The position numbers and the translations under genes are program-made. DNA of 64,000 nucleotides from Candidatus Pristimantibacillus lignocellulolyticus (GTDB lineage Bacteria; Bacillota; Bacilli; Paenibacillales; Paenibacillaceae): positions 875,501 through 939,500 of the forward strand of contig CP097899.1 in assembly GCA_023639215.1 (NCBI GenBank), given 5' to 3'. Positions within the stretch are counted from its first letter, which is position 1. Every line of letters begins with the position of its first letter. The notes beneath the pieces were generated by a model. It searched no databases and was not told where the DNA came from. It was given only the letters and a program-made list of their open reading frames with translations. Shown here one piece after another: positions 53,901 to 62,204 of this stretch.

Positions 53901-55515
53901 CATCAACAATCTTGCCATTATTAAGTGTCAGCTCAGCAGTCTGAGGAAGCTGTGCTAACACCAGTGCTGCTGCTGTTCCATTCTCAACTTCGATATTAGT
54001 AACAGTTTCTACAGTTTCTACACTTGCAGCAGCAGGAACTGTTACTTGAATCGTTTTTTCTGCAGTTTCAGCGGTATTTTGATCTAATACTTCAATTGTA
54101 ATATCGATTACCTGCTCCGCCGCAGGGAATGTTACATTACCATCAGTAGTAATAACATTGGTATCAGAACTGTTTTTTATTGAAATGTTATAGCCATCAG
54201 GTACACTTGGTAAGCTTAATTCAGATTGCCCATACGGAAGTGTCATAGAATTAATTACATTCAATAGCATATCTAAACTAAAACTAACACCGTATACTTC
54301 CATTTCAGCAATACCACTAAAGCCTGTTGCTTTCGTAGAAGAAAACATAACATAACGAGCTGTAGTAGGCGATATTACATACGTTTTGTCCTCGCCCTGT
54401 GTATTTCCATCCATCACAACAGTTGTCCATGTCGTACCATCAACAGACGTTTTAATTGAATAATCATATGGATATTGTCCCTTGAATGGATAATAATCGA
54501 ATCGATCAACGATGAAACTTCCTTGCAAATCGATTTTCACTTGCCATGGTGTGTCCTTACCTAGATTGGGTTGTGCAAAATCACCTTTATTACCATTGTT
54601 CACATTCCTTAATGCATTCCAGAAACTAGTTAGATTTGAATTATCAGCTTTTAGAGCAGTTACATTCTTGTTAAGTGCAATATTAGTATACTGCTCACCG
54701 TTGAAGTTGTAGTTCTTTCTATGCACATTAACTGTGTAAACCATACTATTGTCTGCATCATTAGGATCTGCTGTTACCACTTGAATTGGGTTTAGTCCCA
54801 CATCCAATTCAACTGGCTCTGATGCCACACCACTAGTTACAGACTTGCCATTAACTAAAGCAATTGCGGAGCTTCCAGCCAGAATAGGCGTTAGTGTAAT
54901 TGTTGATGTCTCATTACCCACATTGATATCAAATATCGTTTGATCAGCATTGAATCCTCCGATTATGCTAGATACGCTAGGAATAATATTATTCATCGCT
55001 TGATCCGCCGGAAGCACTCTACGCTTATGTACCTCTATCTCAAAGATACTAATAAATGTAGCTGAAGAACTAAATTCACTATTCACTAGCTTAACGTAAC
55101 GGGCATTGATTGAATTAAACTTATGCTTCTTCAAGCCGTTTGACGTATTGTTTATCGTTGCAACCGTCTGCCAAGTTGCTTTGTCAGTAGAAACTTGCAA
55201 GTTATAGTTTTTCCCGTAAGCGCCTTCCCAATTAATTGTAATCTCGTTGAAATCAAACGTGCTACCAAGATCAATGGTAACTGTTCCCTTATCATTGTCC
55301 TTAGATTTCCAGCGTGTATTGGCATTGCCGTCAGTAATATTACTTGCTATTAGTGTCGGTTCATCAGTTGATGTAGTTGATACTACAACCGTCTTTCCTA
55401 GAGCAAGATTGACATCGTATTCTACCTGTTCAGCGGCAAACGAATTCATTGGTATCATGCTCAAGATCATAGCGATAATGATACCAATTGAAATAAAGCG
55501 CTTTCCTTTTTTCAA
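50977..55515 (-). CDS. SLH-anchored multidomain GH16 glucanase/galactanase-like enzyme
   Basis: About 1512 residues. TTG start at 55515 with GGGGGG 8 bases upstream and an immediate signal peptide (cleavage after SFAA near 27); an ATG at 55587 lacks both. Domains in order: F5/8-type C (CBM32-like) 35-162; cadherin-like; second F5/8 C 277-408; Ig-like and Big-type 500-690; GH16 catalytic 695-958 with EIDIMEIP near 843 (Glu nucleophile, Asp, acid/base Glu); cadherin-like; FIVAR helices 1063-1138; Gly/Asn/Ser linker near 1145-1165; beta domain; three SLH repeats 1335-1508 that bind pyruvylated wall polymer. It should cut beta-linked glucan or galactan on the cell surface. The exact polymer cannot be assigned. 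Confidence 0.92.
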   Translation of the reverse strand: MKKGKRFISIGIIIAMILSMIPMNSFAAEQVEYDVNLALGKTVVVSTTSTDEPTLIASNITDGNANTRWKSKDNDKGTVTIDLGSTFDFNEITINWEGAYGKNYNLQVSTDKATWQTVATINNTSNGLKKHKFNSINARYVKLVNSEFSSSATFISIFEIEVHKRRVLPADQAMNNIIPSVSSIIGGFNADQTIFDINVGNETSTITLTPILAGSSAIALVNGKSVTSGVASEPVELDVGLNPIQVVTADPNDADNSMVYTVNVHRKNYNFNGEQYTNIALNKNVTALKADNSNLTSFWNALRNVNNGNKGDFAQPNLGKDTPWQVKIDLQGSFIVDRFDYYPFKGQYPYDYSIKTSVDGTTWTTVVMDGNTQGEDKTYVISPTTARYVMFSSTKATGFSGIAEMEVYGVSFSLDMLLNVINSMTLPYGQSELSLPSVPDGYNISIKNSSDTNVITTDGNVTFPAAEQVIDITIEVLDQNTAETAEKTIQVTVPAAASVETVETVTNIEVENGTAAALVLAQLPQTAELTLNNGKIVDAAITWAANSIPTYDAYTAGQYTFAGEVVLPYGVNNDHNKSLTVEANVTVKQLTLSHLIIKPGNQTVTVPASDFVRRKFIAEVMSSAGIIIPSEKVEWSISSKPEGVSLDNSGMLVVDSTAQSNQLTITATSLSDETLSASVTVTINKKEDVRDFPANPLEKDGWILDFHDEFDEPKLNKDVWYDGYLTHWANTTESSATNYMLKDGKFILFIDETNVEWSVEDNGNKATGMQSFEKNGLHKWGSHVIPRQDVEDFDGYATKYGYYEIRTKLPGTGFGGHLAWWMVGTQDDAPADDIMGESTKQNAEIDIMEIPYGEILKANPSTYPIIHKWNDPDAPKVWFNSYGLSPNSDSEYHTFAMDWTPTSLNFYYDNKLVAEGNTSPSYRMMTFFSMYAGAEGYWTGKDNGVYPKDWFIDYFRVYKKDEPASDLNLAALSTSEGDIDYKNGTITYAMDVSETTESITVTPTGNTDLQTIAVNGETVESGTESQAIPLAMGVNKVKVMVTAGNGDYKYHTLTINRVDPNAQTDKTALIEEITKAQLAYDSAVEGNQPGQYPATAMEALSEAIVAAAVVVNDNSATQEIINIAFETLSTKLSEFKNSVNKAPDSGSGNGSNNGNNEGNTNNNGDLIIKVEDVNGFTTSRTMSEVLNAERVIIQTEQMGLEVTQETMKQLSQLLSNEELLTSKFNLSINKQNPTEEHRTLDSVTDSNKADAKLLVSIMDLDLTIRRQDGTSIQVAPIIVSIPLNDIVQDQHTALYRILEDGKLEYLGGKVVDGQLVVQLHQNGTYALLKVTKQYNDISSEHWATEAIEELTKRLVMNGTSGNTFNPSGNVTRAEFVTMLIRAIQFNNTGKLSFDDVTSGIWYEDSVKSAVEAGIVQGYTNSSFRPQAHITREEMVAMLIRAYQAVGKDIAPSSNHAISDANDIAPWAKDYVAQAYDLQLVQGSQPGKFVPKGLTTRAEAAVVIYNLLKQLGI

Positions 55516-55553
55516 AAAAATAACCCCCCATTTTAAAATAATATACAACGAGT

Positions 55554-55567
55554 TGATTGCGCTTACA
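55554..55567. promoter_or_regulatory. Candidate CcpA (cre) site in the GH16 leader
   Basis: Minus strand TGTAAGCGCAATCA, one mismatch to the cre consensus, between the promoter (55615-55643) and the start codon. Consistent with catabolite repression as a roadblock. Confidence 0.45.
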
Positions 55568-55614
55568 TTATTGTCAACTGACAACAATGCACTTCAGCTA
55601 CGTCGTATATTATT

Positions 55615-55643
55615 AGAATAAGGAAGATTAAGTTTCCCAACAA
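55615..55643 (-). promoter_or_regulatory. Promoter of the GH16 gene with the shared spacer motif
   Basis: TTGTTG (55643-55638), 17-base spacer GGAAACTTAATCTTCCT, TATTCT (55620-55615), with upstream TATAAAAACCG. Sequence 55644-55924 is AT-rich and contains no gene seen. Confidence 0.65.
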
Positions 55644-55924
55644 TGAACTGCGTACGGTTTTTATACGAATATATTACTCATATATCTATTACTTCATTGT
55701 TATATTCACAAGGAACATTATCAACAGTAATATAATCTAATATATCGATTAATACTGTGCAATTTGTTTTGTACTCTCAAAACGTTTACTATGTCCTATG
55801 TATAGACTTACTTATAAGAATTTATTAACTTGAGCATCATAACCTGAGCATTATACAATATCGATGAAAGTATTGAACGTAGAATATATTTAGTTAATGA
55901 TATATTCACATAAAGGAGAACATT

Positions 55925-56983
55925 ATGAACACGAATACGCAGAAGCTCAACCGAGATTATATATTAAAATGGCTTGAACAATTATTGAACACACCAAGTC
56001 CTAGTGGTTACTGTATGAACATTATCAATTTAATTAAACAAGAAGTAGAGCATATGAAATTTCAGATCGAAATAACCCCTAAAGGAAACGCGATTATTAC
56101 TATTCCTGGTCAAGATAACGATCATGTCCTTGCTCTATCCGGTCATGTTGATACATTAGGAGCGATGGTCAGATCAATAAAACCGAATGGGATGTTACGC
56201 TTTACTCCGATTGGTGGATATGCGATGCAAACGGTAGAAGGTGAATACTGCCATATTCATACGAGAGACGGAAGAATATATGAAGGAACTGTACTATCTA
56301 CTAAGCCCTCTGTTCACGTATATTCCGATGCTCGTGATTGGAAGCGTGAAGAAGCTAATATGGAAGTACGAATTGATGAACTCGTTGAGAGCAAAGAAGA
56401 TACTGAGAAATTAGGCATTAGTGTAGGAGATTTCATCTCATGGGATGCACGTGCGAGGTTACTACCTAATGGATGGGTTAAGTCACGACATCTGGATGAT
56501 AAAGCTAGTGTCGCAGCTCTACTTGGCATTCTAGAATGGATCCATCGTAATCATATTACACCGACACGTACAGTTAAGATCATACTATCTACATATGAAG
56601 AGGTAGGACATGGAACTGCTCATATTCCAGCTGATATTACCGAAATGATTGCTGTTGATATGGGAGCACTTGGCGATGATCTATCTGCTACAGAACGTGA
56701 TGTATCGATATGTGCGAAGGACTCATCTGGTCCATATGATTATAATATGACAACTCGTCTTATTGAACTAGCAAAACGAGAGCAACTTGCTTATGCAGTA
56801 GATATTTACCCTCATTATGGCTCAGATGCCTCTGCTGCACTTCGAGGCGGTAATAATATCCGAGCAGCACTAATCGGTCCTGGTGTGCATGCTTCACATG
56901 GTATGGAACGCACACATGCAGATGCTATTGTGAATACAGCTGCACTGTTAGTAGCTTATATGATGGAACCTTGGACAGCATAA
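55925..56983 (+). CDS. M42-family metallopeptidase (FrvX-type glutamyl/leucyl aminopeptidase)
   Basis: 352 residues, cytoplasmic. Zinc ligands in LSGHVDTLG (His), HLDDKASVAALL (Asp), STYEEVGHG (catalytic Glu plus Glu ligand), AVDMGALG (Asp) and the late HASHGMERT (His). The inserted PDZ-like subdomain lies about 85-175. These enzymes form large tetrahedral complexes and trim peptides from the N-terminus; annotation as endoglucanase is a historical error. ATG at 55925 behind AAAGGAG. Monocistronic, divergent from the GH16 gene, followed by a repeat array. Confidence 0.9.
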   Translation: MNTNTQKLNRDYILKWLEQLLNTPSPSGYCMNIINLIKQEVEHMKFQIEITPKGNAIITIPGQDNDHVLALSGHVDTLGAMVRSIKPNGMLRFTPIGGYAMQTVEGEYCHIHTRDGRIYEGTVLSTKPSVHVYSDARDWKREEANMEVRIDELVESKEDTEKLGISVGDFISWDARARLLPNGWVKSRHLDDKASVAALLGILEWIHRNHITPTRTVKIILSTYEEVGHGTAHIPADITEMIAVDMGALGDDLSATERDVSICAKDSSGPYDYNMTTRLIELAKREQLAYAVDIYPHYGSDASAALRGGNNIRAALIGPGVHASHGMERTHADAIVNTAALLVAYMMEPWTA

Positions 56984-57000
56984 TCCAATATGTTGCGATA

Positions 57001-57372
57001 TGGAGGGGAATTTTACCCTTCATTTGCTCTGTTTTAGCGTATAACGCCATTTGGAGGGGAGTTTTACTCTTCATTTACTCATTTTTAACATATAACGCCA
57101 ACTGAAAGGGAGTTTAACCCTTCATTTGCTCTGTTTTAGCGTATAGCGTCATTTGGAGGGGAATTTTACCCTTCATTTGCTCTGTTTTAGCGTATAGCGC
57201 CATTTGGAGGGGATAATTACCCTTCATTTGCTCTGTTTTAGCGTATAGCGCCATTTGGAGGGGATAATTACCCTTCATTCCCTCATTTTCAACATATATT
57301 GTCATTTGGAGGGGGGTTTTACTCTTCATTCGCTCGTTATTAGTGTATAGCGCGATATGGAGGGGAATGAAC
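57001..57372. repeat. Tandem array of 51-bp units
   Basis: Units start near 57001, 57052, 57103, 57154, 57205, 57256, 57307 and 57358. All spacings are 51. Consensus includes TTTGGAGGGGA, ACCCTTCATTTGCTC and TTTTAGCGTATAGCGCC. The period is a multiple of three; the minus-strand frame reads MKGNYPLQMALYAKTEQ in successive units. Unit 3 contains a stop in that frame. The array is adjacent to the GNAT gene start. Confidence 0.88.
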
Positions 57373-57429
57373 ATTAAAGTTTGGATTTGTAGCTCTGGAT
57401 ACTTAAAAAAATAGAGGTGAATATTAATT

Positions 57430-57879
57430 ATTATTAGAAAATTATTAGCGACTGACCAGTCTCCGATGGAATTATTACTTCTTGCTGATCCTTCTGAAAG
57501 TCTCGTCAAAGAGTATCTCACTAGAGGTGAAAGTTATGTATTAGTCGATAATGATGATGTAATCGGCATCTATGTTCTACTCCCTACTAGACCAGACACT
57601 TGTGAACTTGTAAATGTAGCTGTTGCTGAATCTTTCCAAGGTAGAGGATACGGAAAACAATTAATTGTTCATGCCATTCAAGTGGCTAGGGAACAAGGAT
57701 ACACTATTATAGAAGTAGGAACAGGCAACTCCAGCATTAATCAGATTGCTCTGTATCAGAAATGCGGTTTTAGAATGTCATATATAGATCGTAATTTCTT
57801 CATAAGAAACTACGACCATCCTATATTTGAGAATGGGTTGTTGTGTATAGACATGGTGAGATTCTCATTAGATTTATAA
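57430..57879 (+). CDS. GNAT-family N-acetyltransferase, probable ATT start
   Basis: Up to 149 residues. The acetyl-CoA loop is AESFQGRGYGKQLI (Q-x-x-G-x-G), followed by VGTGNSSINQIALYQKCGF, a full YvbK-like GNAT core. The first ATG in frame (57466) has no ribosome site and would cut the first strand. Upstream in-frame codons read IIRKLLATDQSP, the usual GNAT opening after Met, and GAGGTG (57414-57419) lies 10 bases before ATT 57430. A non-AUG start, as in infC, or a decayed ATG is therefore likely. Substrate unknown. Confidence 0.75.
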   Translation: MIRKLLATDQSPMELLLLADPSESLVKEYLTRGESYVLVDNDDVIGIYVLLPTRPDTCELVNVAVAESFQGRGYGKQLIVHAIQVAREQGYTIIEVGTGNSSINQIALYQKCGFRMSYIDRNFFIRNYDHPIFENGLLCIDMVRFSLDL

Positions 57880-57887
57880 TAATAGTT

Positions 57888-58097
57888 AGTTCAAAAAGTG
57901 GACTTTTATAACGAAGTGACAGGAAGCTTAATCGACATCGAATATGAAGCGAAATTGGGAAGTCTAGCGTAAGCTTACGATGTATGTTTCTTAAAGAAAC
58001 ATTGTAGGTACGCGTGTACCAATAACGTACACTTACGTTTCCTCCTTCCACAAGTAGCGCTCCATCTTCTCGGTTCTTAAAGCCCACTTTTTGAACT
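57888..58097 (-). repeat. Dispersed structured element, copy B6, with an extra 40-bp arm
   Basis: 210 bp, subtype B in minus orientation. Terminal arms AGTTCAAAAAGTGGACTTT and AAAGCCCACTTTTTGAACT pair. An insertion near 57965-58006 adds two perfect hairpins, CGTAAGCTTACG (57968-57979) and ATGTTTCTT/AAGAAACAT (57984-58002). It lies 9 bases after the GNAT stop. Confidence 0.82.
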
Positions 58098-58163
58098 TTC
58101 ACTTATAATCAATTCAATCTAAACATTCAACTAAACCAATAGATAGTCGCCGTTCCGAACTAC

Positions 58164-60581
58164 CTATTCGTTGTAACGAAATAGTTGGATAGTAGGTTGC
58201 TCTGATTGATCTGGTCGATCGGCACTTAATTCCAAGCGATCTACATATCCGCTAATTAGGAAACGTTCTGCATCATGTGAATTCAAATCTAACTGGACTA
58301 ATTCGGTGTACTGGCTATACTCCATTTCTTCAAGCGTGCGCAGTGGTTGAAATTTATCTTCATAATTACTATGAAGGATGAAATATATCGTATTACCGTA
58401 GCGACTAATAGATCCTATATCACTGTAGTTTTGTTGAAATACCATACTCACTATACTAGTATTCAAATCGATACGAATGATTCTATATCCTTGTACTAGA
58501 TATATTACTCCCTCAACTTGATCTAAAATATACGAATTTTCACCCTCTGGGCTGGAAACATATATACCATCAGGCTCAGTACGTGGATAATCAATAACAC
58601 CTAGCCATTGTCCTTCTCGATTAAAGCGTTCTAAGCGAGTATCTAACATCACTAAAATCTCATCCCCATAAGGAATAATCTGTTCTGTCCCTCTAGCATT
58701 GATATTATTACCCATATAAAAAGTACGATACTGTTGCTTCTGTTTATTATATTGATACAGATATCCATGAAGAAAATACCACGTCAACCCACTTTCTTTG
58801 TCTTTCACATACTGACTAGGACGAAAAAATTCAACTTCCACCCAATTTTTATCTGTCGAAGACTCGTATTCAATGGCCCTCTTATCATTAAGATTAAAAT
58901 CCTTATCTACAGTGTACTTCCATGTCGGTGATGTGACATGCAGTAAATCACCTTGAAGCGATAAATGATTTGGCAGATGCACAGCTAATTCTTGCTCAAT
59001 TTCTAATTTATCATTTACCATAATAATTCTAGAAGCTTCCGTATCAGTGAAAATCCACTTACCATTCATCCTCAAGAAATCTTTAACTCCATATCCTTCG
59101 AACCCTTCACCAATGCGCATCTTCATCGTAATAGGCAATATCCCAATTTCCACTAATGCACCATTATTATATTGATAAAATTTATCATCTACGATGACAT
59201 ACCAGACGTCATCAATCTTACGATACGTTTTCACAAAGGAATAATCTACTTCCTCATATATGGCATCAATCGCTCTGTCTAGCTCTTCCGGAATTTCCTC
59301 ATTCGTATTTACTACGCTTGAATCCATTTCAAGTATAGGTTGAGTTTCATATACAACATCCTTTGAAAATCTATCTACACTGTCTATCTTATAATCAGTT
59401 AACGGTGTGGTTAGTAGCGATTGAAAATCTGCATTATGCGTATGAACTAGATCATAAAGTGAAAGATATCGTGTTTCACCTTCTACTTCGTATCGAGCAA
59501 GCGATCCCTCTGAACCAATTAACGTCGCTCCTTTGGTTGAAAACTGCTTATATTGTGGTTCATTATCAATAAGATCATAACCATTATTGTACATAACGAT
59601 CTCAATTTGATGATCTGTGATCAGAGCGAACGTACTATAATTAAGCGCGATCCATTCTCCAATAAACAACCGAGTTTCTACTGGAAGATTCGATGAAGAA
59701 CCATCATTCAATAATGATAACAGTTCGTCTCCCGCTTCATTCCGAAAATGTCCTAATACTAATTCCGTCCCATCTACAAAACCCATTAATGTTGCATCGA
59801 TCATATCATATCCAACATATCTCTTAACTAGTTCAAATGGCTGCTCTGTATATACGATGCTACCTATATCATCTATAAACACATAAGCTTTCACATCATT
59901 TCCCATGTCAATGATCTCTTCACTAATAAATGGCTGAAATTTGTTAGATAAATCCTGCCTGGTTAGAGCAACCGTATCATGTAATCCTTGATTAATGGAC
60001 CTCCAAGTATACGTCGACGATTGGTAGACCATCTCACTCACATATTCTCCACCATTTCTAAACTGAATAAAAAATAGATTAGGTTGTTCGACTAAACTAA
60101 TCGACAGCAGCTCCTGAGGACCAAATTGCCATTGTTCCTCTGCACTTACTATTGGTACAGAAGTAAGCCGTACCGTCATCCAACTCCCGCGATGTCCTTC
60201 TTCTGCTGAATCTGCTTCGATCAATTGTGTCCCAAAGAGAATATACTCACCATTAATCCAAGCTTGTGCTTTATATCCCTCGGCCCATGTGTAAAGTTCT
60301 TTACTAGTTAATCCACCATCTGAACTGTAATATAAGTGAAGATTTTCTACATATAGCTTCGATTGATCTTCCTCCAATATAACAACAGCTTCTTGTGCAT
60401 CCGTATCAAATTCGTGGCTTTTAGACTGTGGAATTATCGGCTCATTATCTTGATCTACTATGACTGGATAGTGATATTTTACCTGATCTGTATTTCTATT
60501 GAGAAAATAAAACAAACCAATGGCAACAACAATAATGAGGCCAATCACTATTGTAATAGTTAATCTCCTACTAATTCTCAT
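58164..60581 (-). CDS. Large membrane-anchored protein, probable beta-propeller, unrecognised
   Basis: 805 residues. One N-terminal helix (about 8-28, TITIVIGLIIVVAIGLFYFL) leaves nearly the whole protein outside. The exterior is acidic and rich in alternating beta strands of 40-50 residues (EYILFGTQLIEADS, TYLSL-like RYLSLYDLVH, YQYNKQKQQYRTFYMGNN, IIPYGDEILVMLDTRLERF), as in WD40/NHL-like propellers, but no family motif is clear. ATG at 60581 behind AAGGGGA. No neighbour suggests a role; it stands alone. Confidence 0.7.
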   Translation of the reverse strand: MRISRRLTITIVIGLIIVVAIGLFYFLNRNTDQVKYHYPVIVDQDNEPIIPQSKSHEFDTDAQEAVVILEEDQSKLYVENLHLYYSSDGGLTSKELYTWAEGYKAQAWINGEYILFGTQLIEADSAEEGHRGSWMTVRLTSVPIVSAEEQWQFGPQELLSISLVEQPNLFFIQFRNGGEYVSEMVYQSSTYTWRSINQGLHDTVALTRQDLSNKFQPFISEEIIDMGNDVKAYVFIDDIGSIVYTEQPFELVKRYVGYDMIDATLMGFVDGTELVLGHFRNEAGDELLSLLNDGSSSNLPVETRLFIGEWIALNYSTFALITDHQIEIVMYNNGYDLIDNEPQYKQFSTKGATLIGSEGSLARYEVEGETRYLSLYDLVHTHNADFQSLLTTPLTDYKIDSVDRFSKDVVYETQPILEMDSSVVNTNEEIPEELDRAIDAIYEEVDYSFVKTYRKIDDVWYVIVDDKFYQYNNGALVEIGILPITMKMRIGEGFEGYGVKDFLRMNGKWIFTDTEASRIIMVNDKLEIEQELAVHLPNHLSLQGDLLHVTSPTWKYTVDKDFNLNDKRAIEYESSTDKNWVEVEFFRPSQYVKDKESGLTWYFLHGYLYQYNKQKQQYRTFYMGNNINARGTEQIIPYGDEILVMLDTRLERFNREGQWLGVIDYPRTEPDGIYVSSPEGENSYILDQVEGVIYLVQGYRIIRIDLNTSIVSMVFQQNYSDIGSISRYGNTIYFILHSNYEDKFQPLRTLEEMEYSQYTELVQLDLNSHDAERFLISGYVDRLELSADRPDQSEQPTIQLFRYNE

Positions 60582-60775
60582 TCCAGTTATCCCCTTTTTA
60601 CCGTCATAACGCTCTCCTCTATATGACGATAATAAATGGAAATTGTTGCTAGTTAAACAAAAATATTTTTTTGAGTTTTTTGTATGTCGAGTGGGAAATA
60701 CGTAGGTTTTCAGGGATCAATCTACACATTTAGCTTTAGCTCAGTGGAGTATCAAATAATACAACAATTAAACAC

Positions 60776-61645
60776 TCAATAGAGCTTTAAGTAATATAAC
60801 AAATCAAATAATTCTGTTAAAAATTTAGTGTAACTAAATCTTTTGTTACGCTCACTTGCTCCTAACATTCGCTGTATAAGCTCCCACTTTTCTTGCTTAG
60901 AGGCACTTAATAATCTATTTTCATTTTCTTTAACGAGCTGTATCTGCTCCGAATGCCTAGCCATTAGCTCTTCATAGGTAATATCAACATGTTCTACAAC
61001 TGGCTCTGTATTTACGATTATAGAATGTTTGCTTTTATAACGTTTATTCGATTTTTTCACGGTTTGCTTTGGTCTTGTCATCGATAACTCATATTCAAAT
61101 TGCTTTTCTAATTTATTCAATTGAATATGAGAAAGCGGTAAATCTAATTCTAATTGCTCCATAATTTCTCTAGATAGATCAAGATCATAATAATCTTCAG
61201 GAAGTTTCCACCATTGTTCATACTTACTTAATATATCATCACGTTCTAGGTCAATCGTATGAAAACCATTCTTAATATCCTTAATTAGATCTGCAGAAAG
61301 CATTGTATAATTTTCTAGACATGTTTCCCCTAGGCGATATGTTTTGTTCTCTTTTCTATGATGAATGACATAGCAAAAACGAAGTGGTTTGCCGCACTCA
61401 CATTGATAAGGACGATTTCCATATCCACCATCAAGTACTTCAGCTAGTTCCCAATCATCTAACTTGTCCCAAATCTCATCAGAAGACATTTCTTCGTCTA
61501 ATACAATCCCCTTTTTCGTCGCTAATTGTTCCAACCATTTGCTTTTTTTACTTTGTGTTAAATATGTATTGAGAAACCAACGTTGCTTGTTATCTAATAA
61601 TTCAAATAAACGATTTACTTCTTTCTCAGTTAATGGGATTGCCAT
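60776..61645 (-). CDS. Unrecognised cytoplasmic protein with a zinc-ribbon-like Cys cluster
   Basis: 289 residues. ATG at 61645 behind GGAGGGAG. Helical N-terminus (LTEKEVNRLFELLDNKQRWFLNTYL). At about 81-115 is YQCECGKPLRFCYVIHH ... RLGETCLENY: four Cys and His residues arranged like a treble-clef or zinc ribbon. Then a long charged helical region and a basic stretch (KKSNKRYKSKH). It resembles DUF3895-type Bacillus proteins, but I am not certain. Possible nucleic-acid binding. Confidence 0.7.
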   Translation of the reverse strand: MAIPLTEKEVNRLFELLDNKQRWFLNTYLTQSKKSKWLEQLATKKGIVLDEEMSSDEIWDKLDDWELAEVLDGGYGNRPYQCECGKPLRFCYVIHHRKENKTYRLGETCLENYTMLSADLIKDIKNGFHTIDLERDDILSKYEQWWKLPEDYYDLDLSREIMEQLELDLPLSHIQLNKLEKQFEYELSMTRPKQTVKKSNKRYKSKHSIIVNTEPVVEHVDITYEELMARHSEQIQLVKENENRLLSASKQEKWELIQRMLGASERNKRFSYTKFLTELFDLLYYLKLY

Positions 61646-61768
61646 AGAACTCCCTCCAACTACTCAACATTTTTACGACTAGAGTGTATCATATTTATCG
61701 CTTTCTCCATACAAATTTATGACAACACGTTAATAATTAATGAACTAAACTTTTCATATCGTAAAACA

Positions 61769-61800
61769 AAAAGAAGTTACACATTGTGTAACTCCTTTTT
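61769..61800. terminator. Terminator after the DUF378 gene
   Basis: GTTACAC pairs with GTGTAAC around ATT, flanked by AAAAAGAA and TTCCTTTTT, so T-runs occur on both strands. Confidence 0.8.
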
Positions 61801-61887
61801 CTAACCTACTACAACATGTAGACAAAATCTAAAGAGATTATAGCTACATTTCATACATCGAGCCTTTAACTTATTGAAAATGGGCAA

Positions 61888-62091
61888 TTATCTAGCGTGT
61901 TCTTCTCCCGTTACATTTCCGAAGAATTTAATGGAGTAAATTGCACAAAGCCCTACAATAACGTAGATCACTCGTGAAAAACCATGACCAAAGATACCCT
62001 CAACTAAGTTATAGTTAAAGAGACCAATCAATAGCCAGTTAATACCGCCAACAATCAATAGTAATAGCGCCACAACATTTAATGTTTTCAT
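61888..62091 (-). CDS. DUF378 family small membrane protein
   Basis: 67 residues with two helices (about 5-25 and 40-57) and the DUF378 signature LLLIVGGINWLLIGLFNYNLV, then SRVIYVIVGLCAIYSI. Such proteins are widespread in Firmicutes and uncharacterised. ATG at 62091 behind GAGGAG. Monocistronic. Confidence 0.9.
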   Translation of the reverse strand: MKTLNVVALLLLIVGGINWLLIGLFNYNLVEGIFGHGFSRVIYVIVGLCAIYSIKFFGNVTGEEHAR

Positions 62092-62204
62092 TCTTAACAG
62101 CTCCTCAATCGTAATGGTACTATTAAGAAATTCCCCTAATTTGTTATGAATTATGCATGAAAGGCTTAAACTTTTATATTTACCATCTCTTCATCTCTAC
62201 ATTT

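Noticed and set aside
55494..55507. AAAGCGCTTTC as a second cre site near the GH16 start
   Set aside because: It lies in the first codons, encodes conserved signal-peptide Lys residues, and lacks the outer TG/CA bases.
57114..57521. Minus-strand frame with 17-residue repeats as a gene
   Set aside because: It starts antisense within the GNAT coding region, has no ribosome site or promoter, and ends at a stop inside a repeat unit.
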